Positions 8,650 to 19,135 of a stretch of 64,000 nucleotides of DNA are shown one piece after another (the stretch's first letter is position 1; every line of letters starts with the position of its first letter). Position numbers and translations under genes: made by a program. Source of the DNA: Parabacteroides sp. (GTDB lineage: Bacteria; Bacteroidota; Bacteroidia; Bacteroidales; Tannerellaceae); assembly GCA_020026285.1 (NCBI GenBank), contig JAHHQS010000001.1, positions 27,492 to 91,491 on the forward strand. The letters are read 5' to 3'. Under the pieces are notes generated by a model. That model was given only the letters and a program-made list of their open reading frames with translations, had not been told where the DNA came from and searched no databases.

Positions 8650-8680
8650 CAAAAGTACAAGGCTTGTTGGAATTATAAAA
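8650..8680 (-). promoter_or_regulatory. Promoter for the RHH-like gene and tadA
   Basis: On the minus strand, TACTTTTG lies at 8657-8650 with TTTT at 8680-8677 (spacer 19). It sits directly against the ATG at 8645 and is 35 bases from the divergent yraN promoter. Confidence 0.6.
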
Positions 8681-8692
8681 GGATATTATCTG

Positions 8693-8700
8693 TATATTTG
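8693..8700 (+). promoter_or_regulatory. -7 element for yraN-birA
   Basis: TATATTTG matches TAnnTTTG exactly, and the ATG chosen for yraN follows at 8715. The -33 part is poor (TTGG near 8667). It supports the ATG at 8715 over the upstream GTG at 8700. Confidence 0.55.
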
Positions 8701-8714
8701 TGAAAAATGAGAGT

Positions 8715-9083
8715 ATGGCTTTGCGTAATGATATTGGAAAAGAAGGAGAATCTGTTGCTCGTTCCTATTTGGAGAAGAAAGGTTATCATATTCTGAATAC
8801 GAACTGGCATTATCATCATTATGAACTGGATATAGTTGCTGTTGACGGGGATTGCCTGGTAATTGTTGAGGTGAAAACTCGGTCAGAAGATTATCTGTTA
8901 TCTCCAGAGGAGGCTGTGGATCAGAAAAAGATTAAACGAACAGTCGCGGCAGCAGATGCTTATGTCCGTTATAATAATATAACTTTACCGGTCCGTTTCG
9001 ATATTATTACAATACTGAAGGTGAAAGAGCAATATGACGTTCAGGAACATATCGAAGACGCCTTTTATGCTCCGGGATATTAG
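8715..9083 (+). CDS. YraN family (UPF0102) endonuclease-like protein
   Basis: A 122-residue protein of the YraN/UPF0102 family, which has a Holliday-junction-resolvase-like fold of the PD-(D/E)XK superfamily. The active-site pattern is visible: GxEGE near the N-terminus, ELDIVA (Asp) and VIVEVKTR (Glu-x-Lys). Its role in the cell is not known. The ATG at 8715 is preferred because a -7 promoter element ends at 8700, which would leave a GTG start at 8700 outside the transcript. The next gene, birA, begins within 2-40 bases, so they are co-transcribed. Confidence 0.88.
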   Translation: MALRNDIGKEGESVARSYLEKKGYHILNTNWHYHHYELDIVAVDGDCLVIVEVKTRSEDYLLSPEEAVDQKKIKRTVAAADAYVRYNNITLPVRFDIITILKVKEQYDVQEHIEDAFYAPGY

Positions 9084-9120
9084 TATGTATTTATTCTCTC
9101 TTGGAAGATTAAAATTTGAT

Positions 9121-9882
9121 ATGATGAATAATAAAGAAGAAAACGAAGATTTACCTCAATTGATACGTCTGAAAGAGACTAATTCAACAAATACTTATCT
9201 GCATGAATTGATGGCCAGGAAGAAAGTTTCTGAAGGTTCTTGTGTCTGGGCCGATTTTCAGACTGCAGGCCGTGGACAAATTGGTAATGTCTGGGAATCG
9301 GAAGATGGCAAGAATCTTACTTTTAGTATGGTCGTTTATCCTTCGTTCTTGCCTGCAAATCGTCAATTTGTTTTATCTCAGTTATCTGCACTAAGTGTAA
9401 AGCAATTGTTGGATCGTTATATCTCTGATGTTAAAGTTAAATGGCCTAACGACGTTTATTGGAAAGATTCAAAAATCTGTGGGATGTTAATAGAAAATGA
9501 TTTGGTCGGTTTGTCGTTGTATTCTTCTGTTTCAGGTATTGGTATTAATCTAAATCAAAAGAAATTTCGAGGGGATGCTCCAAATCCGGTTTCTCTTTAT
9601 CAGATTTTGGGTCATGAAGTAGATCGAGAAAAGTTGATGCAGGAGTTTTTAGGTATCTTTTATTCCAATTATTTGTTGTTGTTGAAAGGTGAAGAAAAAG
9701 AAATTCAGGAGAAGTATCTTGATTCCTTGTATAGAAAGGAAGGTTTTTATACTTATGAAGATCAAAACGGACGTTTTGAGGCGGCGTTTGAAGGAATTGA
9801 ACCTACAGGACATTTATTGCTCCGCTTGAAAGATGATTCCATTCGTCGTTATGAATTTAAGGAGGTCAAGTTTATTCTGTAA
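9121..9882 (+). CDS. birA: Biotin--[acetyl-CoA-carboxylase] ligase
   Basis: A 253-residue biotin protein ligase of the short kind without an N-terminal DNA-binding domain, so it should be an enzyme only and not a repressor. It activates biotin as biotinyl-AMP and transfers it to a lysine of biotin carrier proteins. Landmarks are ETNSTN, the GRGQIGNVWES biotinyl-AMP loop, KWPNDVYW and the GIGINLNQ motif. The start is uncertain: ATG at 9121 (or 9124) is preferred because the conserved region begins ~12 residues later, but ATG at 9085, two bases after the yraN stop, would add 12 residues. Confidence 0.92.
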   Translation: MMNNKEENEDLPQLIRLKETNSTNTYLHELMARKKVSEGSCVWADFQTAGRGQIGNVWESEDGKNLTFSMVVYPSFLPANRQFVLSQLSALSVKQLLDRYISDVKVKWPNDVYWKDSKICGMLIENDLVGLSLYSSVSGIGINLNQKKFRGDAPNPVSLYQILGHEVDREKLMQEFLGIFYSNYLLLLKGEEKEIQEKYLDSLYRKEGFYTYEDQNGRFEAAFEGIEPTGHLLLRLKDDSIRRYEFKEVKFIL

Positions 9883-9970
9883 TAACCTTGTTGAAGTTGT
9901 TTCCCTTTTTCAGTATCGTATTTTTAGTGAATAACTACAGAGCACCTGTTGATAACTTTTCTATTCTTTT

Positions 9971-10003
9971 TTTGGTTGCTAATTAAGTAAATGTGTAATT
10001 TTA
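9971..10003 (+). promoter_or_regulatory. Putative promoter of the dcw cluster
   Basis: TTTG at 9971-9974, a 21 base spacer, then TAATTTTA at 9996-10003 (seven of eight matches to TAnnTTTG). The predicted start is near 10009, giving a leader of about 75 bases to rsmH. No mraZ gene and no clear mraZ-box repeats are seen in 9883-10085. Confidence 0.5.
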
Positions 10004-10085
10004 CAATCTGAAACATCAGGCGTTTACAAATCAAATAAATACGCATATTTCGGAAAGTAAAGTCTTAACGTAAAAAAGAGAGAAA

Positions 10086-11009
10086 ATGGATCAGCGAGAG
10101 AATGTATATCATGTACCAGTCTTATTACAGGAAAGCTTGGATGGAATGGCAATTCGTCCTGATGGCGTATATGTAGATGTTACGTTTGGTGGAGGAGGTC
10201 ATTCCCGTGAAATCTTAAGTCGCTTGGGTGAAGGCGGACATTTATATGGATTTGATCAGGATGCGGATGCTGAAAAGAATATACCCGAAAATTCTCATTT
10301 TACATTTGTAAGAAGTAATTTTCGTTACTTATATAATTTCATGAGATATCATGGTGAAGTTGGAAACGTAGATGCTTTATTAGCTGACTTAGGTGTCTCT
10401 TCTCACCATTTTGATGATGAAACTCGAGGTTTCTCTTTCCGTTTTGATGGAAACCTGGATATGAGAATGAATACACGTGCCGGACAAACTGCTGCAGATA
10501 TTCTGAATACATATGCAGAAGAAGATTTAGCCGATTTGTTTTACTTATATGGAGAATTGAAAGTCTCAAGAAAATTGGCTTCAATTATTGTTAAGGCTCG
10601 TGAAGAGAAACCTTTCGTAAAGATTTCAGATCTATTGGAAATTGTTAAACCATTTATTGGAAGAGATAAAGAAAAGAAGTTCCTGGCTCAGGTATTTCAG
10701 GCATTGCGTATTGAGGTCAATGATGAGATGCGTGCTTTACGTGAAATGTTGATTGGAACCTTGAAAGTTCTGAAACCAGGTGGACGTTTGGTCGTAATTA
10801 CGTATCATTCACTAGAGGATCGTTTGGTGAAGAATTTCTTAAAGAGTGGTAATTTCGAAGGTAAAGCTGAACAAGACTTCTTTGGTAATATCCAATCTCC
10901 GTTTAAATTGGTTAATAACAAAGTCATAGTTCCTTCTGCAGAAGAAATAGAAAGAAATCCCCGTTCAAGAAGTGCTAAATTACGTATTGCTGAACGTCGA
11001 TCAAACTAA
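10086..11009 (+). CDS. rsmH: 16S rRNA (cytosine(1402)-N4)-methyltransferase
   Basis: A 307-residue S-adenosylmethionine-dependent methyltransferase that modifies C1402 of 16S rRNA. The SAM-binding loop VDVTFGGGGHS is at residues ~29-39, followed by GFDQDADA, the DLGVSS motif and the C-terminal TYHSLEDRLVK. The C-terminus NPRSRSAKLRIAER is characteristic. It is the first gene of the division/cell wall cluster here. ftsL follows after 15 bases. Confidence 0.96.
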   Translation: MDQRENVYHVPVLLQESLDGMAIRPDGVYVDVTFGGGGHSREILSRLGEGGHLYGFDQDADAEKNIPENSHFTFVRSNFRYLYNFMRYHGEVGNVDALLADLGVSSHHFDDETRGFSFRFDGNLDMRMNTRAGQTAADILNTYAEEDLADLFYLYGELKVSRKLASIIVKAREEKPFVKISDLLEIVKPFIGRDKEKKFLAQVFQALRIEVNDEMRALREMLIGTLKVLKPGGRLVVITYHSLEDRLVKNFLKSGNFEGKAEQDFFGNIQSPFKLVNNKVIVPSAEEIERNPRSRSAKLRIAERRSN

Positions 11010-11024
11010 TATAAGGGTAAAAAT

Positions 11025-11378
11025 ATGGATACTGAGAATAAGACATCTAGACAAACAAAGAATAAAGGCCATTTAGGTATTCTTTATGTCATTGGTGGAG
11101 GTTTCTTAAAAGAAGATTTCTTTACTAAAAACACGAGAATGATTGTGTTAGTTGCTATTCTTATGTTCTTTTTCATTGGAAATAGATATACTTGTTTGCA
11201 GAAATTACGTGAAATAGATCGTCTGCAACAGGAATTAAGAGATTTGCGTTTTGAAGCTCTTTCCATTTCTTCGGAACTGACCGGCAATAGTCGTCAGTCT
11301 CAGATTGAAAGATTAATAGAGGAACAAGGTATTGATTTGGAAGGAGCAACTACTCCTCCTTATGAATTGAAGAAATAA
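11025..11378 (+). CDS. FtsL-like cell division protein
   Basis: A 117-residue bitopic protein. The N-terminal ~45 residues are cytoplasmic and polar, a transmembrane segment covers residues ~38-52 (MIVLVAILMFFFIG), and a predicted coiled coil follows (KLREIDRLQQELRDLRFEALSI). This is the FtsL architecture, and the position between rsmH and ftsI is that of ftsL. FtsL proteins diverge strongly in sequence, so the call rests on layout and location. It would link FtsQ and FtsB-like proteins to the FtsW-FtsI synthase. One base separates it from ftsI. Confidence 0.8.
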   Translation: MDTENKTSRQTKNKGHLGILYVIGGGFLKEDFFTKNTRMIVLVAILMFFFIGNRYTCLQKLREIDRLQQELRDLRFEALSISSELTGNSRQSQIERLIEEQGIDLEGATTPPYELKK

Positions 11379-11379
11379 T

Positions 11380-13551
11380 ATGACGGAAGAAGATAAAGAT
11401 ATAGAATATAAGAAAGTAAAGGATAATAGAATCTTTCTTACTTATTCGATTTTAATACTGCCCTTAATATTATTGGCTATTGCAATTGTCTATCAGACTT
11501 GTAAAACAATGTTTGTGGAAAAAGATAGATGGTTGGAATTGGCTAAGAATCAGACAAGGCCCAATCAAATCGTTTTCCCAAGTAGAGGTAATATTTATTC
11601 TTATGATGGAAAGTTGGTAGCGACGAGTGCGCCTCGATATTATACTTATATCGATTTTAAAGCCGATGGATTCATGAGAGATACGTTTTTGACCTCGAAG
11701 AAAAACGGAGTGAATGCGCTTGCTGTAGCTTTGTCTCACAAATTTAAAGACCGTTCTCCTGTTGGTTATAAGAATCATTTATTAAGGGGAATGAAAATGA
11801 AAAGCCGTCAATACCCTGTACATGTCGGTAAAATATCGTATGTGGATTTGAAGGAAATGAAAACGTTTCCTTTCTTGCGTTTAAGCCGTTTCAAAAGTGG
11901 ATTCTATTCTCGAGAAATGGTTGAGCGTCAAAAGCCTTTTGGAACGTTGGCTTCTCGTACGATTGGTGATGTTTATGGAGAAATTGATTCGACTGGAGTT
12001 TCAAAAGGAAAGAATGGTTTGGAACTTCAATATGATTCTTTATTAAGAGGTAAACCTGGTGTTAGTTCTGTCCGTCGTATAGCTGGGCGTTGGACTAACG
12101 TGATTGAGGTTGAACCGGAAGAGGGAATGGATATTCGTTCAACAATTGATATCGATATTCAAGATATTACGGAGAAATCATTGTTGGATATGCTGAAGAA
12201 GATTGATGCAGCTTCGGGTACAGCTGTAGTTATGGAAGTTGCTACAGGAGAAATCAAGGCAATCACTAACATGGGACGTATTCGTGAAGGTGTTTACGGA
12301 GAAACGGTGAATCATGCAGTAGCAGATGAAACGGAACCAGGATCAACATTCAAAGTCGCTTCTATAATGGTTGCATTGGAAGATGGTGTTTGCCAGCCAG
12401 GCGATACTGTTGATACAGGGAACGGAATTTATATGTATAAAGGTTCTCGGATGACCGACCATAACAAACATCATGGAGGTTATAAAAAAATAACGGTAGA
12501 ACAAGCTATTTGGTATTCATCTAATATCGGTGTTGCCAAAACAATATTGAAAGGCTATGAGCATAATCCGACAAAATTTGTTGAAGGTTTGTATCGGATA
12601 GGAATGAATGCGGATTTGAATATTGATATTCCAGGAGCGGGACGTGCAAAGATTCGTCGTCCGGATGATAAGACGTTATATTGGTCAAAGACGACACTGC
12701 CTTGGATGTCTTTCGGTTATGAAACACAGATACCTCCAATATCAACACTGGCTTTTTACAATGCGATTGCCAATAATGGAACAATGATGCGACCATTCTT
12801 TGTGAAGGAAATTTTGCATCGAGGAAAGACTGTTCAGACATTTACTCCTAAAGTGTTGATTCCTTCCATCTGTTCAGAAAAGACATTGAATATCGTTAAG
12901 GATATGTTGCAGGGTGTTGTGGAAAAGGGAACAGGAAAAGCTGTTCGTTCTGAAGCAATTCGTATCGCTGGTAAGACCGGTACTGCACAGATTGCTTCGG
13001 GTGGTGTATATCGTCAGGCCGGTCATCAGGTAGCCTTTGCCGGATATTTCCCTGCTGAAGATCCTAAGTATAGTTGTATTGTCGTTATTCGTCAGCCTCG
13101 AATAGGATATCCTTCAGGCGGTACAATGTCTGGAGGTGTTGTCAAGATGATTGCAGAGAAAATTTATTCAAGCCATATCTCAATTCCAATCGATCAGGTG
13201 AAACCTGATTCAACTGCTGTATTTCTTCCTTATGTCAAGGGTGGAGATAAAGAAGCTATTGAGAATGTATTGGATGAAATGGATATTGATTATAATGCAG
13301 ATAGTGTGGAAACAAAATGGGTTCGGACAAAGCATGTTGATTCTTTGAAACAGGTTTTGATAAACGAAGTCCCGATTCGTAATGGTTTGGTCCCTTCTGT
13401 TTATGGAATGGATGCAAAAGATGCAGTCTATTTATTAGAATCCGCAGGTTTACGTGTTACATTATCTGGTGCCGGAAGAGTAACTTCACAAAGTATTTCT
13501 CCTGGGCGTAAAGTTTTAAAAGGACAAAGTATATTATTAACATTAAAGTGA
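11380..13551 (+). CDS. ftsI: Septal penicillin-binding protein (FtsI/PBP3-type) with PASTA domain
   Basis: A 723-residue class B penicillin-binding protein that cross-links septal peptidoglycan. A short cytoplasmic stretch leads to a transmembrane helix (residues ~17-40), then a dimerisation domain and the transpeptidase domain. Active-site motifs are complete: Ser322 in GSTFK, SSN at 380-382 and KTG at 532-534. The last ~60 residues ([23 protein letters not shown]) form one PASTA-like domain, which is absent from E. coli FtsI but common in Bacteroidetes homologues. It sits one base after the ftsL stop, and murE follows almost without a gap. Confidence 0.95.
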   Translation: MTEEDKDIEYKKVKDNRIFLTYSILILPLILLAIAIVYQTCKTMFVEKDRWLELAKNQTRPNQIVFPSRGNIYSYDGKLVATSAPRYYTYIDFKADGFMRDTFLTSKKNGVNALAVALSHKFKDRSPVGYKNHLLRGMKMKSRQYPVHVGKISYVDLKEMKTFPFLRLSRFKSGFYSREMVERQKPFGTLASRTIGDVYGEIDSTGVSKGKNGLELQYDSLLRGKPGVSSVRRIAGRWTNVIEVEPEEGMDIRSTIDIDIQDITEKSLLDMLKKIDAASGTAVVMEVATGEIKAITNMGRIREGVYGETVNHAVADETEPGSTFKVASIMVALEDGVCQPGDTVDTGNGIYMYKGSRMTDHNKHHGGYKKITVEQAIWYSSNIGVAKTILKGYEHNPTKFVEGLYRIGMNADLNIDIPGAGRAKIRRPDDKTLYWSKTTLPWMSFGYETQIPPISTLAFYNAIANNGTMMRPFFVKEILHRGKTVQTFTPKVLIPSICSEKTLNIVKDMLQGVVEKGTGKAVRSEAIRIAGKTGTAQIASGGVYRQAGHQVAFAGYFPAEDPKYSCIVVIRQPRIGYPSGGTMSGGVVKMIAEKIYSSHISIPIDQVKPDSTAVFLPYVKGGDKEAIENVLDEMDIDYNADSVETKWVRTKHVDSLKQVLINEVPIRNGLVPSVYGMDAKDAVYLLESAGLRVTLSGAGRVTSQSISPGRKVLKGQSILLTLK

Positions 13552-13553
13552 CG

Positions 13554-15014
13554 ATGGATTTACAAAAATTAATTCAGGTTTTGAATGCTCCTCAGATAGA
13601 TGGAGATGAACATGTTGATATTATAGGTATTCAGTCTGACTCTCGAAAGATTGGACAAGGCTATTTGTTTGTTGCTGTTCGTGGTACAGCTGTCGATGGC
13701 CATAATTATATTGCTGGAGCTATAGAGAAAGGGGCAAAGGCGATTGTTTGCGAGGAAATACCTCAGGAGTTGAAAGGTAAGGCTACCTTTGTTGTTGTAA
13801 AAGACTCTGCTGATGCTTTAGGTAAACTTCTTTCCTGCTGGTATGATTTCCCTTCAGATAAATTGGTTCTGGTTGGTGTAACAGGAACCAATGGAAAGAC
13901 AACAATAGCTACTTTGTTGTATGAAATGTTTCGTAAGATGGGACATAAAGTTGGTTTGTTATCAACTGTTTGTAATTATATCGATGGCGAAGCGATACCA
14001 ACAGATCATACAACTCCCGATCCGATAACTCTTCATGCTTTGATAAAGAAAATGTACGATGCTGGTTGTGAGTATGTTTTTATGGAAGTTAGTTCACATT
14101 CTATAGACCAAAAGAGAATTAGTGGATTGTCTTTCAATGGTGGTATCTTTACAAATCTGACACGTGATCATTTAGATTATCATAAGACGGTAGAAAACTA
14201 TCTGAAAGCTAAAAAGAAATTCTTTGATGATCTGCCAGCTTCTGCCTTTGCCATCACAAATATGGATGATAAATCCGGATTAGTTATGTTGCAGAATACG
14301 GCAGCTAAGAAATTGACTTATTCTTTAAGAACATTAGCTGACTTTAAAGGAAAGATTCTGGAATCACATTTCGATGGAACTGATTTAATTATCAATAATC
14401 GTGAAGTATCTGTCCCATTTGTGGGGCGCTTTAATGCATATAACTTGTTAGCTGTTTATGGAGCAGCGGTAAGTTTAGGAAAAGATCCGGAAGATGTATT
14501 GATTATTTTGAGTACATTACATTCTGTAGCTGGCCGTTTTGAAGCAATCCGTTCGCCGAAGGGATATACTGCGATTGTGGATTATGCACATACCCCTGAT
14601 GCTTTGACAAATGTATTGAATGGAATTCATGAGGTATTGGATGGAAAGGGGCGTGTAATAACAGTTGTTGGCTGTGGCGGAAACCGTGATAAGGGAAAAC
14701 GTCCGATTATGGCAAAAGAAGCCGTTCGTTTGAGTGACCAGGTGATATTGACTTCTGATAATCCTCGTTTTGAGGAGCCTGAAGCAATACTTCAGGATAT
14801 GCTGGCAGGTTTGCAAAAAGCGGATATGGATCAGACTTTATGTATTACCGACCGTGAACAGGCTATCAAGACTGCTATCACTTTGGCTAAAAAAGGAGAT
14901 GTAATCCTTATTGCCGGAAAGGGACATGAAGATTATCAGGAGATAAAGGGAGTAAAGCATCATTTTGATGATCGTGAAATTGTAAGAAACTTGTTTGCTA
15001 ATCAACAGGCATAA
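13554..15014 (+). CDS. murE: UDP-N-acetylmuramoyl-tripeptide synthetase, meso-DAP type
   Basis: A 486-residue Mur ligase that adds the third amino acid to UDP-MurNAc-L-Ala-D-Glu. The ATP loop is T-GTNGKTT (residues 110-117). The substrate-specificity motif DNPR is at residues 402-405, which in this family marks meso-diaminopimelate rather than lysine. GVEG-type tail motifs ([23 protein letters not shown]) are also present. The ATG at 13554, two bases after the ftsI stop, is chosen; an in-frame GTG at 13548 would overlap that stop. Confidence 0.96.
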   Translation: MDLQKLIQVLNAPQIDGDEHVDIIGIQSDSRKIGQGYLFVAVRGTAVDGHNYIAGAIEKGAKAIVCEEIPQELKGKATFVVVKDSADALGKLLSCWYDFPSDKLVLVGVTGTNGKTTIATLLYEMFRKMGHKVGLLSTVCNYIDGEAIPTDHTTPDPITLHALIKKMYDAGCEYVFMEVSSHSIDQKRISGLSFNGGIFTNLTRDHLDYHKTVENYLKAKKKFFDDLPASAFAITNMDDKSGLVMLQNTAAKKLTYSLRTLADFKGKILESHFDGTDLIINNREVSVPFVGRFNAYNLLAVYGAAVSLGKDPEDVLIILSTLHSVAGRFEAIRSPKGYTAIVDYAHTPDALTNVLNGIHEVLDGKGRVITVVGCGGNRDKGKRPIMAKEAVRLSDQVILTSDNPRFEEPEAILQDMLAGLQKADMDQTLCITDREQAIKTAITLAKKGDVILIAGKGHEDYQEIKGVKHHFDDREIVRNLFANQQA

Positions 15015-15019
15015 AAGAA

Positions 15020-16279
15020 ATGTTATATTATTTATTTAATTATTTGGATCAGCTGGATTTGCCCGGAGCAGGAATGTTTAAATATGTTTCGTTTCGTTCG
15101 GGTCTGGCTTTGATTTTGTCGTTATTTATTTCTACGGCTATTGGCCGAAAGATTATCGATCGATTACAATATTTGCAGATTGGTGAAATTGTTCGTAATC
15201 TGGGACTGGAAGGAGAGTATAGTAAGAAAGGAACCCCTACGATGGGAGGAATTATTATTATTATTGCAATATTGATTCCTACGTTGTTATGTGCTCGATT
15301 GACTAATGTTTATGTATTGCTGATGATTATAACAGTCATTTGGCTTGGAGCTTTAGGTTTTGCGGATGATTATATCAAGGTTTTCCGTAAGAATAAAGAA
15401 GGAATGCATGGCCGGTTCAAGATAATAGGTCAGGTTGGTCTTGGGCTGATTGTCGGTTTGGTCTTATTCTTAAGTCCGGATGTTGTAATTAAGGAAAACA
15501 TGGAAGTACGTAACGGATATAATGTGGAACAAGTTAATTTCCATACGATGGAAAAGAAGTCAACAAAGACAACCATTCCATTTGTAAAGAATAATAATTT
15601 CGATTATGCCAATCTTGTTAATTGGGCTGGAGAATACAAACAGGAAATGGCTTGGGTCGTTTTTGTTCTGATGGTTATATTTGTTGTGACAGCCGTTTCT
15701 AACGGAGCGAATCTGACGGATGGTCTTGATGGACTGGCAGCTGGTTCGTCAGCAATTATAGGAGTCGCCTTGGGTATATTGGCATATATGTCATCACATT
15801 TCGAATTTGCTTCATTCCTGAATATCATGTTTATTCCGGGTGCAGAGGAACTTACTGTGTTTGCGGCAGCCTTTATTGGTGCTACAATTGGATTCCTTTG
15901 GTATAATGCTTATCCTGCCCAGGTTTTTATGGGCGATACTGGCAGTTTGACATTAGGCGGCATTATCGCGGTCTTTGCTATTATCATTCGTAAGGAATTA
16001 TTGATTCCTATTTTATGTGGAATCTTTTTAGTAGAAAGTTTATCAGTTATCATGCAGACTTTCTATTTTAAATATACAAAAAGGAAGTATGGCGAAGGCC
16101 GTCGTATTTTCAAAATGGCTCCATTGCATCATCATTTTCAGAAAGCCGGGAACGCTGGTATTCAAGCCTTGATACAGAAGCCTTTGAATAAAGTACCGGA
16201 ATCAAAAATCGTTGTTCGTTTTTGGTTGATAGGTATTATATTGGCCGTAATTACGATTGTTACTTTAAAGATGAGATAA
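15020..16279 (+). CDS. mraY: Phospho-N-acetylmuramoyl-pentapeptide-transferase
   Basis: A 419-residue multispanning membrane enzyme that transfers phospho-MurNAc-pentapeptide to undecaprenyl phosphate, making lipid I. The conserved aspartates are in FADDYIKV and [10 protein letters not shown], and the HHHFQKAG motif is near the C-terminus. It is about 60 residues longer than E. coli MraY because of a polar insert around residues 155-200 (VNFHTMEKK to NNNFDYANL), an insert typical of Bacteroidetes. It begins 5 bases after murE and ends 1 base before murD. Confidence 0.97.
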   Translation: MLYYLFNYLDQLDLPGAGMFKYVSFRSGLALILSLFISTAIGRKIIDRLQYLQIGEIVRNLGLEGEYSKKGTPTMGGIIIIIAILIPTLLCARLTNVYVLLMIITVIWLGALGFADDYIKVFRKNKEGMHGRFKIIGQVGLGLIVGLVLFLSPDVVIKENMEVRNGYNVEQVNFHTMEKKSTKTTIPFVKNNNFDYANLVNWAGEYKQEMAWVVFVLMVIFVVTAVSNGANLTDGLDGLAAGSSAIIGVALGILAYMSSHFEFASFLNIMFIPGAEELTVFAAAFIGATIGFLWYNAYPAQVFMGDTGSLTLGGIIAVFAIIIRKELLIPILCGIFLVESLSVIMQTFYFKYTKRKYGEGRRIFKMAPLHHHFQKAGNAGIQALIQKPLNKVPESKIVVRFWLIGIILAVITIVTLKMR

Positions 16280-16280
16280 A

Positions 16281-17618
16281 ATGAGTAAGAGAATTGTTGT
16301 ATTAGGTGCAGGTGAAAGTGGTGCGGGAGCAGCTGTTCTTGCTAAGAAAGAAGGTTTCGACATATTTGTTTCTGACTTTTCATCCATTAAACCAAAGTAT
16401 AAGGAGTTGTTGGATTCACACGGTATCCGTTGGGAAGAAGGACAGCATACAGAATCTGAAATTTTGAATGCAGATGAAATTATAAAGAGTCCGGGTATTC
16501 CTGATAAAGCTCCGATTATACAGAAATTAAAAGCTCAGAATACACCTATTATTTCCGAGATAGAGTTCGCTGGTCGTTATACTGATTCTAAAATGATTTG
16601 TATAACAGGAAGTAACGGTAAGACAACAACGACTCTTTTCACACATTATCTGTTGACCTCGGCAGGTGTTGATGCTGGTCTGGCAGGAAATGTTGGAAAA
16701 AGCCTGGCGCTTCAGGTCGCTGAAGACCCTCATGATGTGTATGTAATTGAATTAAGCAGCTTCCAGTTGGACAATATGTACGACTTTAAGGCTGATATTG
16801 CTATACTTCTGAATATAACACCAGATCATCTGGACCGTTATAATTATGAAATGCAAAACTATGTAGATGCTAAGTTCCGTATCATTCAAAATCAAACGGA
16901 GAAGGATGCTTTCATCTTCTGGAATGATGATCCGATTATTGCTCGTGAAATAAAGAAGCATAATCCGAAAGCTACTCTTTACCCTTTTGCTGAAACTCTA
17001 GAAGACGGCGTTAAGGGATATGTTGAAAATAATCAAATAATCGTGAAAACAGATAATAGTACTTTTACAATGGATGAGGATTTATTGGCCTTGACAGGTA
17101 AACATAATTTGTATAATTCCTTAGCTGTGACAATCGCTTCGAAGATCATGGATATTCATGATGAAAAAATCAGAGCTTCCTTAAAGAGCTTTAAAGGAGT
17201 GGAACATCGCTTGGAACATGTAGCCAGAGTACGCGGAGTTGATTATATTAATGATTCAAAGGCTACAAATGTCAATTCCTGCTGGTATGCACTACAATCC
17301 ATGAAAACTCCTTTGGTTCTTATTTTAGGAGGAACAGATAAGGGTAATGATTATTCCGAAATTGAAGCTCTTGTTAAAGAAAAGGTTCATGCTTTGATTT
17401 TCTTGGGAGTAGATAATCGTAAGCTTCATGACTTCTTCGATGGTAAGATTGACCAGATAGAAGATGCTGGTTCAATGCAGGAAGCCGTTGATAAGGCTTA
17501 TAAATTAGCCAAGAAAGGTGATACAGTATTGCTTTCTCCTTGTTGTGCAAGTTTCGATTTATTCACTTGTTTTGAAGATCGTGGCGAGCAGTTCAAGGCT
17601 TGTGTACGCAATTTATAA
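16281..17618 (+). CDS. murD: UDP-N-acetylmuramoylalanine--D-glutamate ligase
   Basis: A 445-residue cytoplasmic Mur ligase adding D-glutamate to UDP-MurNAc-L-alanine. The ATP loop TGSNGKTTTT spans residues ~109-118. NITPDHLDRY, GVEHRLE and NDSKATN are family motifs, and LSPCCASFDLF near the end is typical of MurD. Length is normal. ftsW follows after 24 bases in the same transcript. Confidence 0.97.
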   Translation: MSKRIVVLGAGESGAGAAVLAKKEGFDIFVSDFSSIKPKYKELLDSHGIRWEEGQHTESEILNADEIIKSPGIPDKAPIIQKLKAQNTPIISEIEFAGRYTDSKMICITGSNGKTTTTLFTHYLLTSAGVDAGLAGNVGKSLALQVAEDPHDVYVIELSSFQLDNMYDFKADIAILLNITPDHLDRYNYEMQNYVDAKFRIIQNQTEKDAFIFWNDDPIIAREIKKHNPKATLYPFAETLEDGVKGYVENNQIIVKTDNSTFTMDEDLLALTGKHNLYNSLAVTIASKIMDIHDEKIRASLKSFKGVEHRLEHVARVRGVDYINDSKATNVNSCWYALQSMKTPLVLILGGTDKGNDYSEIEALVKEKVHALIFLGVDNRKLHDFFDGKIDQIEDAGSMQEAVDKAYKLAKKGDTVLLSPCCASFDLFTCFEDRGEQFKACVRNL

Positions 17619-17642
17619 TAATTGAAAGAATTGTTTTAGATT

Positions 17643-18929
17643 ATGGATTTGGCGAAAAGATTATTTAAGGGTGATCTTGTTATCTGGATCATATTTATGT
17701 TTCTATGTCTGATATCAGTCGTAGAAGTTTTTAGTGCTACAAGTACAATTGCGTATAGGAATGCAAATTATTGGGCACCCATCGTTCGTCATTCCGGAAT
17801 CTTATTAGGTGGATTTGGATTAGTTCTTATATTGCATAATTTGCATTACAAGGTTTTTCGATATTTGGGCTATTTCATAGTAATATCTATCTTTTTACTT
17901 ATAATAACTCCTTTTGTTGGAGTCGTAATTAATGGTGAACCTCGCTGGCTGGAGATTGCCGGTATTCGTTTTCAACCTTCGGAAGTTGCAAAAATCTGTT
18001 CTGTCTGTTTTACAGCATTAGTGCTGAGTAAAAGAAATGCTTTGACTGATTCTCAGATGTTCTGGGCTATTATCATTACTGTTGGAATTGTCTGTGGATT
18101 GATTTTTGTGAATAATGCTTCTACCGCACTTTTATTGTTCATGGTAACAGTGATGATGATGTTTATCGGACAGATTGATTTTAAAAGAATGATGAAGCTT
18201 CTGGCCGTGTGTTCTGCCTTGGCCGCTTTATTGGTCGCTTTCCTTTTTCTAGCTCCGGAACCGGTTATGAAGTTTGTTCCACGTGCTGAAACATGGAAGG
18301 CACGAATAGAACGTTTCTTTTCTTCGGATGAACGTATGGACATGGAGAACAAAAGTCTTTATATGGATGACGAGCATTATCAGGAAGATCATGCAAAGAT
18401 GGCCATTGCTCGTGGTGGAGTTTTTGGACAGAAGCCGGGGCATAGTGTTCAAAGAGATTTTTTACCTCAGGCCTATTCGGACTTTATTTATGCAATTATT
18501 ATAGAGGAGCTCGGATTATTGGGGGGAGGCTTTGTTTTGTTCCTTTATTTGGCTTTGTTGTTCCGAGCGGGTATTATAGCAAGAAAATGTGACAAGCTTT
18601 TCCCTAAATATCTGATATTAGGTTGTGCTTTGTTGGTGGTTACTCAGGCAATCATTAATATGGCTGTTGCTGTAGGTTTGTTCCCGGTTACCGGACAACC
18701 TTTGCCTTTGATCAGTCGTGGAGGAACATCCACCTTGATAAACTGTGCTTATATAGGGATTATATTAAGTATTAGTCGTTTCTCAGCCAATATAGGAAAT
18801 GAGGAGGATGGATATCCGGAAGATGATGAGGTTGAGGAAGGAGAAGCGGAAATTGTTGAGGAATCTGAAGAAGATGTCAGCAAATTAAATTCAGATGCAG
18901 TAACCGTTATTGAGGATAAGAGTCTTTGA
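17643..18929 (+). CDS. ftsW: Septal peptidoglycan glycosyltransferase FtsW
   Basis: A 428-residue SEDS-family membrane protein with about ten hydrophobic segments. It polymerises lipid II at the septum together with FtsI. The motifs NGEPRWLEIAGIRFQPSE and the C-terminal PVTGQPLPLISRGGTS are diagnostic for FtsW/RodA, and the gene's place in the cluster indicates FtsW. The cytoplasmic tail (last ~45 residues) is very acidic, with runs of Glu and Asp. The transcript appears to run into a 650 base non-coding gap before murG. Confidence 0.94.
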   Translation: MDLAKRLFKGDLVIWIIFMFLCLISVVEVFSATSTIAYRNANYWAPIVRHSGILLGGFGLVLILHNLHYKVFRYLGYFIVISIFLLIITPFVGVVINGEPRWLEIAGIRFQPSEVAKICSVCFTALVLSKRNALTDSQMFWAIIITVGIVCGLIFVNNASTALLLFMVTVMMMFIGQIDFKRMMKLLAVCSALAALLVAFLFLAPEPVMKFVPRAETWKARIERFFSSDERMDMENKSLYMDDEHYQEDHAKMAIARGGVFGQKPGHSVQRDFLPQAYSDFIYAIIIEELGLLGGGFVLFLYLALLFRAGIIARKCDKLFPKYLILGCALLVVTQAIINMAVAVGLFPVTGQPLPLISRGGTSTLINCAYIGIILSISRFSANIGNEEDGYPEDDEVEEGEAEIVEESEEDVSKLNSDAVTVIEDKSL

Positions 18930-18978
18930 TAGCATATCATATAAATTTGCCACTTTGTTATATTGACAAAGTGTAAGA

Positions 18979-19054
18979 TAAACCCTTTCATAAATCGTCT
19001 ATTTCGAACCACGATACAGAATGGTTGGAAATAATCGATTTTTGGAAGGGTTTA
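18979..19054. repeat. 76 nt imperfect inverted repeat after ftsW
   Basis: The outer arm TAAACCCTTTCATAAATCG (18979-18997) pairs with CGATTTTTGGAAGGGTTTA (19036-19054) with 2-3 mismatches. A second inner stem (TATTTCGAACCA with TGGTTGGAAATA) closes on a loop of about 10 bases. The two stems together give a long hairpin. No T-run follows, so it is not a standard terminator. It could be a structured RNA, an mRNA processing site or a small palindromic element. Confidence 0.6.
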
Positions 19055-19135
19055 TTGGTTAGTAATCTGTCTTATTTGATTGAATGATTGGACGATACTA
19101 ATTTGAAAGATAAATCCTTTGTAAGGATTTTTTAT

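Noticed and set aside
18979..19054. Rho-independent terminator after ftsW
   Set aside because: The hairpin is long and imperfect and no T-run follows it on the plus strand.
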